Assembly (NCBI GenBank): GCA_051747965.1
Contig: JBNJGS010000025.1
Location: 1-33,012, forward strand
DNA from: JAQIBY01 sp051747965
GTDB lineage: Bacteria; Bacteroidota; Bacteroidia; Bacteroidales; ML635J-15
Direction: 5' to 3'
DNA: 33,012 nt
The notes beneath the pieces are model-generated. The model did not search any database. It was not told the DNA's origin and worked only from the letters and a program-made list of their open reading frames with translations. This document shows positions 1 through 8,427 of the stretch, in pieces (position 1 is the first letter of the stretch; each line of letters opens with the position of its first letter). The translations under genes and the position numbers were made by a program.

Positions 1-1
1 A

Positions 2-97
2 AAGGGACCCGATGGAGGTATTGTGATGTTAGAAGATCCCTGCATATACAATAAGGCCATGCAGATAAAGAAGGAAACAGAATCTGCCGGAGTATAA
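2..97 (+). CDS. C-terminal end of an unidentified protein (partial)
   Basis: An open frame enters from the left edge and ends with TAA at 95-97, giving about 31 residues that finish in ...ETESAGV. The composition looks protein-like (a KGPDGG stretch, then a mixed hydrophobic/charged tail). The stop lies directly against the fmt stop on the other strand with no base between, which is the usual packing of convergent genes here. I do not recognise the family. A stop-free run of 31 codons can arise by chance, so this call is tentative. Confidence 0.4.
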   Translation, partial: KGPDGGIVMLEDPCIYNKAMQIKKETESAGV

Positions 98-1039
98 TCA
101 GGCAGGGAAACTTGCATTTTGTGTGTTGTACCCTTGCAGGAACGCTTCAGTATTCATCGGTTTTTTGTTTTCAGCCTGAATTTTTTTCAAGCGGATGAAC
201 CCGTCCCTGACAGCCACATCAAGTATTTTGTTGTCAATGTTGCGAATGCTGCCTGTTGGTGAATCGTGATTTTCTTCGATAAAATCAGCTTCAAATACCT
301 TCAGCCTGCTGGGTTTTTCATCGCTGATGATTTTTGTCCATGCTGTAGGATAAGGACTCAGGCCACGGATGAAGTTATATACATCTTTGCCGCTTTTGTT
401 CCAGTTAATTTCACAATCATTTCTGAATATTTTTGGCGCTGTTTTTGCCTCTTTTGCAGTAGATTGTGGCTTGGCTGTAATCTTATCCTGTTCTATGGCG
501 TTGGCGGTTTTCAGAACCAGATTTGCTCCCTGATCCATCAGTTTGTCATGCAAACTTCCGGCAGTATCATCCTCGCTGATAGGGGTTACTTCCTGAAGCA
601 GGATATTGCCTGTGTCAATCTTATCATCAATCAGAAAAGTAGTGACACCGGTCTGTTTTTCGCCGTTCATAATGGCATGGTTGATGGGTGCGGCACCTCT
701 GTATTGTGGCAAGAGCGATGCATGCAGATTGAAAGTGCCTTTGGGCGGGATATTCCAGATGAGTTTTGGTAGCATGCGGAATGCTACAACCACCATGAGG
801 TCGGGTTTGAGTAATTTTATTTGCTCAACAAATCCGGGATCTTTCAGGTTTTGTGGTTGCAGGCATGGCAGATCGTGCTGCTGAGCAAAGTTTTTTACCG
901 GCGACTGTCTGATTTTACGCCCTCTGCCGGCTGCCTTGTCCGGTGCGGTGACCACGGCTTTGATGTTATGCCGGGTATGCAGCATCTCCAGTGATGGCAC
1001 AGCAAAATCAGGTGTCCCCATAAAAACAATGTCCAGCAT
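98..1039 (-). CDS. fmt: Methionyl-tRNA formyltransferase
   Basis: Transfers a formyl group from 10-formyl-tetrahydrofolate to Met-tRNAfMet in the cytoplasm, making the initiator tRNA. The 313 residues match the usual family length. The start MLDIVFMGTPDFAVPSL is the typical nucleotide-fold opening, and the formyl-transferase core is visible as NLHASLLPQYRGAAPI (catalytic Asn and His) followed by DDKIDTGNIL (catalytic Asp). The C-terminal part carries the tRNA-binding OB-like domain (INWNKSGKDVYNFIRGLSPYP). It is the last gene of the minus-strand run and starts 3 bases after the ribBA stop, so it is probably cotranscribed with ribBA. Confidence 0.96.
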   Translation of the reverse strand: MLDIVFMGTPDFAVPSLEMLHTRHNIKAVVTAPDKAAGRGRKIRQSPVKNFAQQHDLPCLQPQNLKDPGFVEQIKLLKPDLMVVVAFRMLPKLIWNIPPKGTFNLHASLLPQYRGAAPINHAIMNGEKQTGVTTFLIDDKIDTGNILLQEVTPISEDDTAGSLHDKLMDQGANLVLKTANAIEQDKITAKPQSTAKEAKTAPKIFRNDCEINWNKSGKDVYNFIRGLSPYPTAWTKIISDEKPSRLKVFEADFIEENHDSPTGSIRNIDNKILDVAVRDGFIRLKKIQAENKKPMNTEAFLQGYNTQNASFPA

Positions 1040-1042
1040 AAT

Positions 1043-2311
1043 TTATTTATCTTTTGTATTCCATTTATCTTTATCGGAGAGCATATTGAGATTATGTCCC
1101 ATCCTGTCCCGTTTGGTTTTCAGATAATCAAAATTGTATTTGTTGGGTTCTATCTCAATAGGTACATTATCAATAATGTTTAGCCCGTAGCCTCTCAGGC
1201 CTGCCCGCTTGACAGGGTTGTTGGTCAGTAGTCGGATATTTTTCAGTCCGAGGCTTCTGAGAATCTGTGCTCCTACCCCGTAATCTCTCTCATCTTCATT
1301 GTATCCCAGATGCAAATTGGCTTCCACTGTATCCATACCTTCTTCCTGAAGTTTGTATGCATCAATCTTAGACATGAGTCCGATGCCCCGGCCTTCCTGA
1401 TTCATGTATATTACAACGCCCCTGCCTTCTTTTTCAATTTTTTTCATCGACTCATGGAGCTGGTCGCCACAGTCACAGCGTTGTGAACCAAAAATATCAC
1501 CGGTAATGCAAGAGGAATGCACCCTGACCAGAACATCGTCCTTTTCTGTCCATTCTCCTTTTATCAGTGCTACGTGTTCCTGTCCGTTGGTTGTTTGTCT
1601 GAACGGGATGAGGTCAAAATCACCAAAATCTGTAGGCAGATGTACCCTGGTGCCACGTTCAATCAGCGACTCATTTTCTAACCTGTATGCGATAAGATCT
1701 TTAATGGCGATGATTTTCAAATTGAATTTTTCGGCAATTTTCATCAGTTCAGGCAATCTGGCCATGGTACCGTCATCGTTCATGATTTCAACCAAAGCAC
1801 CGCCCGGCTTAAGGCCCGCAAGTCTGGTCAGATCAACCGTTGCTTCGGTATGCCCTGCCCGGCGAAGTACACCGTTATTCTTGGCTTTGAGCGGAAAGAT
1901 ATGACCCGGCCGTCCCAGATCTGCCGGTGTGGTCTGATGTTCAACCAACGCCTTGATTGTTTTGGATCTGTCACTGGCAGAAATTCCTGTAGTGCAGCCA
2001 TGGCCTACCAGGTCTACGGATACCGTAAATGGTGTCTCGTGCAGACTGGTATTTTTGCCAACCATCAGGTCAAGATTCAGCTCATCGCAACGTTCTTCGG
2101 TGATTGGCGCGCAAATCAGGCCACGGCCGTGTTTGGCCATAAAGTTAACTACCTCAGGTGTTGCTTTTTCTGCAGCCACAATAAAATCACCTTCATTTTC
2201 GCGGTCATAATCATCCACGACGATGATAACTTCGCCTTTACGAATGGCTTCAATGGCTTCGGGTATTGTGTTCAGTTTGCTACTGATGTCGTTTTGTGGG
2301 TTTCCAGACAT
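1043..2311 (-). CDS. ribBA: Bifunctional 3,4-dihydroxy-2-butanone-4-phosphate synthase / GTP cyclohydrolase II
   Basis: Supplies both precursors of riboflavin: the N-terminal half converts ribulose 5-phosphate to dihydroxybutanone phosphate, the C-terminal half opens GTP. Residues 1 to about 210 form the RibB domain, with the acidic loop DDYDRENEGDF and the RAGHTEATVDL motif. Residues about 215-422 form the RibA domain, with the zinc site CDCGDQL preceded by GDIFGSQR and the RGIGL motif. Length 422 is normal for the fusion. The start at 2311 is the only Met before the conserved IPEAIEAIRKGEVIIVVDD region, and it forces a 32-base overlap with the upstream glycosyltransferase gene. Confidence 0.96.
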   Translation of the reverse strand: MSGNPQNDISSKLNTIPEAIEAIRKGEVIIVVDDYDRENEGDFIVAAEKATPEVVNFMAKHGRGLICAPITEERCDELNLDLMVGKNTSLHETPFTVSVDLVGHGCTTGISASDRSKTIKALVEHQTTPADLGRPGHIFPLKAKNNGVLRRAGHTEATVDLTRLAGLKPGGALVEIMNDDGTMARLPELMKIAEKFNLKIIAIKDLIAYRLENESLIERGTRVHLPTDFGDFDLIPFRQTTNGQEHVALIKGEWTEKDDVLVRVHSSCITGDIFGSQRCDCGDQLHESMKKIEKEGRGVVIYMNQEGRGIGLMSKIDAYKLQEEGMDTVEANLHLGYNEDERDYGVGAQILRSLGLKNIRLLTNNPVKRAGLRGYGLNIIDNVPIEIEPNKYNFDYLKTKRDRMGHNLNMLSDKDKWNTKDK

Positions 2312-3452
2312 TTGTTTTAACTCCTTTTAGTATTCTTATGAAACCAAGCAATAAAGCCAGGTTCATGGTGAAAAAATGTGTTGCAAAGCGCAAAAATACA
2401 TTATGTGTTGTGAACTTTTTCAGTAAAAAGTCATATATGGGCAAAGAAAATACAAAAATGGTAAGTAAGGCAGTAATCAGGTAAAAATCCGAATGGAACG
2501 CCAGAATTATCTGGCTCAGCAAAATGAAGAGCAGGAAAAACGGGCCAAGCCATCGTAAGGCTTTGTGCGACCAGAACGCAAAGGCACTGGGTTTCCATAC
2601 AGGCCACAGCATATCGGAAAAGTGAATCAGATTTTGAAAATCGCCGGTGGCAATGCGTATTTTTCTCCTGAATTCGTCAGAAAGATTATTGGAGACATCT
2701 TCATAAACACGGGCTTCCAGGTTGTTGATTGTCATTCTTCCTGAACGGATTACGTTCATACAGATAAAAAAGTCATCCACCAGATATGTCAGTGGTACAT
2801 CGGTATAGAGTGACTTTCTCACGGCGTAGCAACCGCCAAAAGGGCCCATCATACATCCCCACAGTAATCCTTCGCGATGCTTGATCATTACTTCCCTGGA
2901 TATGTAGGATTTTTCCTGTATGCTGATGCCTTCTTTTTTTAGGCCTGTGTTTATCATTTGTGAATCAACAAGGCCAATCCCTTCATCTTTAAAATACTTT
3001 ACCAGCTCAAAAATGCTGTTTTTATCAAACATGACATTGGCATCAGTGAGAATCAGAATGTCGCCTTTGGCCTGCTTCTCGAGCTTATTGACGATGGCAA
3101 TTTTTCCTTGTCGTTTACTGTACGGGGTGAAGTTTACTTGTTCGTACTTCTGTTCCAGTTCAGAGCAGATTCTGTTTGTGTCATCTGAGGAGTTATCTGA
3201 TCCGATAAGAACTTCAATTTTATTTACCGGATAATCATTGTCAAAAATGCTGATTACTTTTTGTTCAATTACGGCCTCTTCGTTGTATGCTGCCATGATG
3301 ATGGAAACCTCCGGTAGATTCTCCCGGTGGGAGTATGTTTTATTCTGCAGATGCTTATTCCCGGCTTTGATTTTGAGTATCAGTGGGTAGAGCAGGTAGG
3401 AATGAAATATGCCCAGGAAAGAAATCAGTAGTATGATTTGAAGTGCTATCAT
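2280..3452 (-). CDS. Membrane-bound family 2 glycosyltransferase
   Basis: Probably transfers a sugar from a nucleotide-sugar donor to a lipid or polysaccharide acceptor at the inner membrane. It opens with one hydrophobic helix (residues 3-25). A GT2 domain follows: VSIIMAAYNEE, the donor-binding GSDNSSDDT, a metal-site region ILTDANVMF, the acidic VDDFF, and a RKIRIATGDFQNL segment like the QxxRW motif of processive enzymes. Two to three membrane helices close the protein (about 290-375). It overlaps the next upstream gene by 4 bases (ATGA) and runs 32 bases into ribBA. The substrate cannot be told from sequence; extracellular polysaccharide or LPS decoration is likely. Confidence 0.85.
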   Translation of the reverse strand: MIALQIILLISFLGIFHSYLLYPLILKIKAGNKHLQNKTYSHRENLPEVSIIMAAYNEEAVIEQKVISIFDNDYPVNKIEVLIGSDNSSDDTNRICSELEQKYEQVNFTPYSKRQGKIAIVNKLEKQAKGDILILTDANVMFDKNSIFELVKYFKDEGIGLVDSQMINTGLKKEGISIQEKSYISREVMIKHREGLLWGCMMGPFGGCYAVRKSLYTDVPLTYLVDDFFICMNVIRSGRMTINNLEARVYEDVSNNLSDEFRRKIRIATGDFQNLIHFSDMLWPVWKPSAFAFWSHKALRWLGPFFLLFILLSQIILAFHSDFYLITALLTIFVFSLPIYDFLLKKFTTHNVFLRFATHFFTMNLALLLGFIRILKGVKTNVWKPTKRHQ

Positions 3453-4663
3453 CCGCTTACCTGTTGATAAAAATTATACAATTCCCGGGCAATTCTGATG
3501 TTGTCATAGGATTCACGAACAAACTTCTGGCTGTTTTCTTCAAGTTTTTTGCGTTTTTCCGGGTCGTTCAGTAGTGTTACGCAGGCATCAGCAAATTTCT
3601 TGCTGTCATCTGCTATCAGTAGGTGTTTTCCATGTGCAATATCAATTCCTTCAGCACCTTTGCCTGTGCTAACCATGGTTTTTCCCAATGCCAGGGCTTC
3701 AATGATTTTTACCCGCATTCCGCTGCCACTGAGCAGGGGGACAATCATGATGTCCTGTTCCTGTATGAACTGATATGCATCACTGACTTCACCGAGATAT
3801 TCAACGCCGGGGCTGGAAAATTTCTGCTTTAATCCCGGGGCAGCGTTTCTGCCGGCAATCCTGAATGTTACATCAGGCCGGGCTTTATGAATAAGAGGCC
3901 AGATATCATTCAAAAACCACGAAAGGCCTTCCAGGTTTGGAATCCAGTCAAGGGCCCCGATATGTCCTATTGAAGGCTGATTTTCTGTTTTGGGCTCTGT
4001 TTTCTGACTGTCCATATGATCAAAGAACATCCCGATTTTTGCAACATGGACCGGAACTGTAACACCCATGTTTTTATAGGTTCTGGCATTGGTTTCAGCA
4101 ACCGGAACAAGGGAGTCCCATGTGTTAAGTTTCCTGTATTCGTAGGCTTCAATACGACGGGCCAGGGATTTCAGGTAAATGCTTTTTACGGGTTTTTTTT
4201 CATGTCGTGCAACTTTTTTCCAGATTTCATGCTCAATATTGGGCGCATGAAAGCTGATATGTGCATTGGAATATTTTCTGATTACCGGAATATATTCCGC
4301 CATGTAAAGAATTTCTAATATCACCAGATCAAAATCCTCTTTGCTAAGAATATCCTTCAGTTTTTCAGCATAGTCTTTGCTTTCAAATCTTTCTGCAATG
4401 TATGGCTTTGTTGAAAATAAATAATTTTTCAGCAAGGAAAGTGCTTTGATTTCTGTATTGACATCTACAGTTTCCAGTTTTATTTTTTCCAGTACATTGT
4501 CCGGAATATCCTTTTTTGATACGGGATGTTTGGAAGTGTTGATCGATAGCATATGTACGTCACAACCAATGGTGGCCAGGGCGTAAGCCAGATTAAAAGT
4601 GCCAATTGCTCCACCGTCTTTCAACGGCCAGGGTACTTTGTTTGTGAGAAATAAAATCTTCAT
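3449..4663 (-). CDS. Family 4 glycosyltransferase (GT-B fold)
   Basis: A retaining-type sugar transferase of 404 residues. The N-terminal Rossmann half begins MKILFLTNKVPWPLKDGGA, the usual GT4 glycine-rich opening. The C-terminal donor-binding half has IGALDWIPNLEGLSWFL, FRIAGRNAAP, and the signature VPLLSGSGMRVKIIEALALG followed by GKTMVSTGKGAEGID, which carries the two spaced glutamates. It has no membrane helix. It is translationally coupled to the GT2 gene by a 4-base overlap, so the two enzymes probably act in one glycan pathway. Donor and acceptor are unknown. Confidence 0.88.
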   Translation of the reverse strand: MKILFLTNKVPWPLKDGGAIGTFNLAYALATIGCDVHMLSINTSKHPVSKKDIPDNVLEKIKLETVDVNTEIKALSLLKNYLFSTKPYIAERFESKDYAEKLKDILSKEDFDLVILEILYMAEYIPVIRKYSNAHISFHAPNIEHEIWKKVARHEKKPVKSIYLKSLARRIEAYEYRKLNTWDSLVPVAETNARTYKNMGVTVPVHVAKIGMFFDHMDSQKTEPKTENQPSIGHIGALDWIPNLEGLSWFLNDIWPLIHKARPDVTFRIAGRNAAPGLKQKFSSPGVEYLGEVSDAYQFIQEQDIMIVPLLSGSGMRVKIIEALALGKTMVSTGKGAEGIDIAHGKHLLIADDSKKFADACVTLLNDPEKRKKLEENSQKFVRESYDNIRIARELYNFYQQVSG

Positions 4664-4701
4664 CTCTATACGCCTTCAAAATTAGCGCAAGATAAGAAAA
4701 C

Positions 4702-6459
4702 TTAATGATTTATTTTGCGTTTATGACGTTTTCGTTTCCGCTTTAGCCGCAGGCTTTGTTTCAGCTTGTTGTAGGATTCCGGCCTGATGTTCATGGAGTC
4801 GTTTGCAGCTTTGATGGTGAGCAATACGCCAACTGGAAGGAGAATAAAGGTTGACATCCACATGCCGATTTCTGCCGGAAGAATGGCTTCTCTGACCATC
4901 TTCTCACTGAACATTGAAATGATAAAATATATGATAAACAAAATAACAGAAATAACCACCGGCATACCGAATCCGCCTTTACGGATGATGGCACCCAGTG
5001 GAGCACCAATAAAAAAGAGAACAAGGCAGGATATGGATAGCACAAATTTCTTGTGCCACTCTATTTCATGCCGGGTTATCCAGCGACGGCTGTTTTCGAT
5101 ATCCTTACCGGCGTAATAAACATAAGACTGCGCTGAGCGTGCATGATTCTGTGCAAAATTCACCGTGCGGTTTTTTTCTGTAGTTGACATGGCTTGAAAA
5201 ATGCTGTCAATATCTACAATCCGAAGACGGGATTTGTCAACTGTATCCAGTACAGGAAAGGGGAAATTATTTTCCTGCTCTTTCTCTTTTTTGTCTTCTT
5301 TTTCCAGTTCTGCATCCAGGGTTCTGGAAACTTGCCTTCGGTTATTCTGAGACGGTGTATTGCTCAGATCTGTCGGGTTGCTTTCTTTTTCTTCAGCTTT
5401 TGCGTTTTGCTTTAAATCATCTTGTTTCTTATCACTGGCAGAATCCTTTATGATTTTCTCCTTTTGGCTGATAAGAATACCTCCTTTTTTTACTGAAGTG
5501 CTCTTTTCCTTATGTATAACCTTCCCTTTTTTTGTTTGTTCGCTTCTTGCTCTCAATCCCCTGAACAGTGAATATTTCATCACATTTGTGCCCACCACCT
5601 GCTTTCTTCTTATCAGATCGTAGCCCAAAGAGTCCATGGCTGTATCCAGCTGATCAAGACTCAGCATTTCAAAATTATCTTTAAATAAGTCTTCATTACT
5701 TCGGTTCAGACCAAATCCTTCTGTGCGTATGTAGATGGTTTGCTGATCAAAATCAGTTGTCTGGTATGGATAGGTCCGCTGACCCCTTTGTTTTTTTTCT
5801 TTGACTTCATCATAAAGATGGCCATTGTATAATTTGAAAATTATATAGGATTTGTCAGGGGTGACTTTCATGGTTCCGCTTTCTGCGGTAATTATGCTGG
5901 CATTTTTGCGTTTGTTGCGATGATCATAAATCAGAACATCACGCAGTGTGTTGTCATCTTTGTCTTTTTCCCGCACTTTGATGCTGAATCCATCCACAGC
6001 ATCGGTAAAAATGCCTTCCTGTATGCTTACTTCCGGCCGTTGGTTTCTGACGTCGTACAGCAGGGTTCTCATTTTCAGATTGGTGTAGGGCAGTAGATTG
6101 TTGGAAAAATAAAATGCACCAACACTAACGAAAACCACCAGAACAATCAAGGGCTTCATGATGCGGTAAAGGGAGATGCCACTGGATTTCAATGCAAACA
6201 ATTCATATGTTTCACCCAGGTTTCCAAAGGTCATCAGGGAGGATAGAAGTATTGCCAGGGGTAAACCCATGGGCACCAATGTTACTGAGGCGTAGAGTAA
6301 CAATTCGGCAATTACTGTCCATTCAAGACCCTTTCCTACCAGATCATCAATGTATTTCCACAAAAACTGCATCAATAACAGGAAAATGGAGATAAAAAAG
6401 GTAATTATCAGCGGTCCGATAAATGAATTAAGAATATATCTCTGCAGTTTCGTCAACAC
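4702..6459 (-). CDS. LptF/LptG-family LPS export permease (YjgP/YjgQ)
   Basis: Membrane component of the LPS transport ABC exporter, which extracts LPS from the inner membrane with LptB and feeds the Lpt bridge. The N-terminus LTKLQRYILNSFIGPLIITF and three membrane helices (about 15-35, 50-78, 102-120) match the family, as does the FGNLGETYELFALKSSGIS loop. A periplasmic beta-jellyroll follows (about 140-300). Residues about 305-400 are a lysine/glutamate-rich low-complexity insert. Three helices (about 470-550) and a very basic tail (RLKRKRKRHKRK) end the protein. At 585 residues it is much longer than the roughly 360 of E. coli LptF/G. The GT genes follow after 38 bases. Confidence 0.9.
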   Translation of the reverse strand: MLTKLQRYILNSFIGPLIITFFISIFLLLMQFLWKYIDDLVGKGLEWTVIAELLLYASVTLVPMGLPLAILLSSLMTFGNLGETYELFALKSSGISLYRIMKPLIVLVVFVSVGAFYFSNNLLPYTNLKMRTLLYDVRNQRPEVSIQEGIFTDAVDGFSIKVREKDKDDNTLRDVLIYDHRNKRKNASIITAESGTMKVTPDKSYIIFKLYNGHLYDEVKEKKQRGQRTYPYQTTDFDQQTIYIRTEGFGLNRSNEDLFKDNFEMLSLDQLDTAMDSLGYDLIRRKQVVGTNVMKYSLFRGLRARSEQTKKGKVIHKEKSTSVKKGGILISQKEKIIKDSASDKKQDDLKQNAKAEEKESNPTDLSNTPSQNNRRQVSRTLDAELEKEDKKEKEQENNFPFPVLDTVDKSRLRIVDIDSIFQAMSTTEKNRTVNFAQNHARSAQSYVYYAGKDIENSRRWITRHEIEWHKKFVLSISCLVLFFIGAPLGAIIRKGGFGMPVVISVILFIIYFIISMFSEKMVREAILPAEIGMWMSTFILLPVGVLLTIKAANDSMNIRPESYNKLKQSLRLKRKRKRHKRKINH

Positions 6460-6482
6460 GTAGATTTTTAATGAAACGACTG

Positions 6483-6490
6483 CAAAAATA
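6483..6490 (-). promoter_or_regulatory. Possible -7 element upstream of the LptF/G gene
   Basis: On the minus strand TATTTTTG fits the Bacteroidota -7 consensus TAnnTTTG, 23 bases upstream of the permease start. No good -33 TTG is seen at the right distance, so this is weak. Confidence 0.3.
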
Positions 6491-6530
6491 ATGCTTTTTT
6501 ACACATATTTATTGTGTTGTCAGGAAGCTT

Positions 6531-6920
6531 TTATAAACCCAAAATGCGTTTGAGTTCCTGAATTTGTGTATCCCAGAGTTCTGTATTGTCTTCTTTTTCT
6601 TCTTCATCATCCGCAAAGTCAGTAATGATAAGGGCAAGGTCACTGGTTAATTCATCCTGGTGCAGGCGGAATTCAAAAAAGGTATCCTCATCTTCATCAT
6701 CTGTCCAGTGGAACTGAACATATTCATTGTTTTTTTTGCCGATCATCTCTGCTGATTGTTCACTGCCATCCCAAATAAAAGTGTAAATATTTTTATTTAA
6801 TCTGACATCATCGGCGAACCATTCAGATAATCCGCTGGCTGTAGCCAGACGGGGATACAATACCTTTGGTGTTGTATTCAAAGTATATTCAATTTCATAT
6901 TTGATTTTATCCTCATGCAT
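6531..6920 (-). CDS. START-like domain protein (SRPBCC/AHSA1-like)
   Basis: A small cytoplasmic protein with a helix-grip fold resembling the START/AHSA1 group; in Bacteroidota this type is common but its ligand is not known. The open frame extends upstream to 6998, but that part is AT-rich and hydrophobic and does not fit the family. I therefore start at 6920, giving 129 residues that open MHEDKIKYEIEYTLNTTPK and run into the typical LYPRLATASGLSEWFADDV. The C-terminal third is very acidic (DFADDEEEKEDNTE) and ends in a helix. It lies 71 bases upstream of the LptF/G gene on the same strand and may share its transcript. Confidence 0.8.
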   Translation of the reverse strand: MHEDKIKYEIEYTLNTTPKVLYPRLATASGLSEWFADDVRLNKNIYTFIWDGSEQSAEMIGKKNNEYVQFHWTDDEDEDTFFEFRLHQDELTSDLALIITDFADDEEEKEDNTELWDTQIQELKRILGL

Positions 6921-7121
6921 AGGAATGTAATTTATTTTCCGAAGCAAGATAATAAAACTTAACAGAAATACAAGCAAATCAGAAAAAAAGTCAGGCAATT
7001 TTGTGTGGTCGGTATGCTTTGTATATAATTAGGCATGATGTGCATATGGCTTGTGCGGCAGTAGCTATCGAGTGGTAAGATACTATCCTCTGAAAAACAG
7101 GATCTGTATCAGCATATCAAT

Positions 7122-7156
7122 AAAAAAGCCCTGAAAATCAAGGATTTCCAGGGCTT
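7122..7156 (-). terminator. Intrinsic terminator of the tRNA-Met gene
   Basis: Read on the minus strand, AAGCCCTGGAAATC pairs with GATTTTCAGGGCTT around a CTT loop (14 pairs, one G-T). The right arm runs into six T. It begins 4 bases after the tRNA discriminator base. Confidence 0.9.
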
Positions 7157-7160
7157 CCGG

Positions 7161-7234
7161 TAGCGAGAGAGAGACTCGAACTCTCCACCTCAGGATTATG
7201 AATCCTGCGCTCTAACCAACTGAGCTACCTCGCC
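7161..7234 (-). tRNA. tRNA-Met (anticodon CAT), probably elongator
   Basis: The minus strand folds as a full cloverleaf of 74 bases. The acceptor GGCGAGG pairs with TCTCGCT (G-T at the first and last pair). The D stem is GCTC/GAGC, the anticodon stem CAGGA/TCCTG with loop TTCATAA, and the T stem GAGAG/CTCTC with loop TTCGAGT. The first acceptor pair is G-T rather than the C-A mismatch of initiator tRNA, so this is the elongator, or less likely the lysidine-modified tRNA-Ile2. CCA is not encoded. It stands as a single-gene unit with its own promoter and terminator. Confidence 0.95.
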
Positions 7235-7294
7235 ATAATTTCATTTCCACATTAAACAGTAAGCGCTACACATCACTGTTCTCAAATCGGATTG

Positions 7295-7324
7295 CAAAGA
7301 TAGTAATATCTTCTTTTTTCCAAA
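7295..7324 (-). promoter_or_regulatory. Promoter of tRNA-Met
   Basis: On the minus strand TTTG and TATCTTTG are separated by 18 bases, a close match to the Bacteroidota housekeeping consensus TTTG-N19-TAnnTTTG. The -7 box ends about 60 bases before the mature tRNA 5' end, leaving a short leader. Confidence 0.75.
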
Positions 7325-7437
7325 TATTTGCCACGCTTTTTTTCTTTGTTCGTTGATTTAGCATAACTTTCTTGAATCTTCGAAATCCTGAATATATTTG
7401 CTTTCAGAATGTTAATGCATTTTGCGGAATACAATTT

Positions 7438-7815
7438 TTATTCAAATAAACCTTCATCCCTTATCAACATGAGGATGGCTGTATGGGGAAGTATAAGATA
7501 CTTTTCATCATTGAATTCTATTTCAAAACCGCTTTTGTGAAGGTAAACTGCCAAATCTCCCGGCTGAGCCTGCAATGGAACATATTTTACTTCTTCTTTT
7601 TGTTTCCAGATCTCATCATTATCCTGCAGGGCGGGAATAGGGTAGCCTGGTCCTGCCTTAATCACATAACCGCTGTGGGTACTTTCTTTTTCCTCTACGC
7701 CCGGTGGTAGATACAGGCCTGATTTTGTTTTTGTTTTGGTCGTTTTGGGCTTGATAAGTACTTTATCTCCTACCAAAATAAACTTGTCGGTATCTTCATT
7801 TGTTATTCTTGTCAT
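7438..7815 (-). CDS. GroES-like (Cpn10-family) co-chaperone, divergent
   Basis: A 125-residue protein with the Cpn10 barrel pattern: LVGDKVLIKPKTTKTKTKSG, then LYLPPGVEEKESTHSGYVIKAGPG, a middle QPGDLAVYLHKSGFEIEF, and the closing EKYLILPHTAILMLIRDEG. The order fits GroES (DRVLIKP, GGI.LP, GxVVAVG, GDxVLF). It is longer than GroES because of an insert of about 25 residues around IPALQDNDEIWKQKEEV. No groEL is adjacent, so this is a stand-alone paralogue whose chaperonin partner is unknown. The frame is open to 7902, but a TATTTTTG -7 box at 7835-7842 lies downstream of those codons, supporting the start at 7815. Confidence 0.8.
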   Translation of the reverse strand: MTRITNEDTDKFILVGDKVLIKPKTTKTKTKSGLYLPPGVEEKESTHSGYVIKAGPGYPIPALQDNDEIWKQKEEVKYVPLQAQPGDLAVYLHKSGFEIEFNDEKYLILPHTAILMLIRDEGLFE

Positions 7816-7834
7816 GATTAACTTATTTTTTACA

Positions 7835-7842
7835 CAAAAATA
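7835..7842 (-). promoter_or_regulatory. Possible -7 element for the GroES-like gene
   Basis: TATTTTTG on the minus strand, 19 bases upstream of the chosen start codon. It matches TAnnTTTG, but no clear -33 TTG is seen. Confidence 0.4.
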
Positions 7843-7928
7843 CATAAGATTTTGATTTTTATGATTCTGATAGTGGAATAAAATCATCAAAATGCGATGC
7901 ATTCAGAAAAAAATTGTAACTTTAACGT

Positions 7929-8411
7929 ATGAAGCAGGAAAAATTACATATAGATTATAAAAGGTACACCTATAACGAAATACCTTCTGACGTAAAAGAA
8001 CTTTTGCAAAGTGCCCGCAGTGCGATATCCAGGGCTTATGCACCATACAGTAAATTCAGGGTGGGAGCAGCTGTGAGACTGGAGAATGGGATGATTGTCA
8101 CCGGCAACAATCAGGAAAATGTAGCCTATCCATCCGGACTTTGTGCCGAGAGAGTCGCTTTATTTTATGCCAATGCCGAATATCCTGATGTGCCTGTTTC
8201 CGATCTTCTGGTGATGGCGGAATCAGGTGATACAGGGATTACAGAACAGCCGGTGTCTCCATGTGGTTCATGCCGGCAGGTGCTTCAGGAAACAGAATCA
8301 CGCTACGAGGCTGATATCCGCGTTATTCTGGCAGGCAAAGAGGAGGTCTGGATATTCGAAAACGGCTCCCAATTACTGCCACTGAATTTTACAGATGATT
8401 TTTTGCCATAA
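7929..8411 (+). CDS. cdd: Cytidine deaminase
   Basis: Deaminates cytidine and deoxycytidine to the uridines in pyrimidine salvage. The 160 residues fit the homotetrameric zinc class. The zinc and catalytic residues are visible: Cys72 and Glu74 in GLCAERVALF, and Cys112 and Cys115 in PCGSCRQVL. The substrate-binding FRVGAAVRLENG and NQENVAYPSG also match. It is divergent from the GroES-like gene (113 bases apart) and convergent with kdsA (16 bases between stops). Confidence 0.95.
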   Translation: MKQEKLHIDYKRYTYNEIPSDVKELLQSARSAISRAYAPYSKFRVGAAVRLENGMIVTGNNQENVAYPSGLCAERVALFYANAEYPDVPVSDLLVMAESGDTGITEQPVSPCGSCRQVLQETESRYEADIRVILAGKEEVWIFENGSQLLPLNFTDDFLP

Positions 8412-8427
8412 AAAAGCCGGAAACAGT

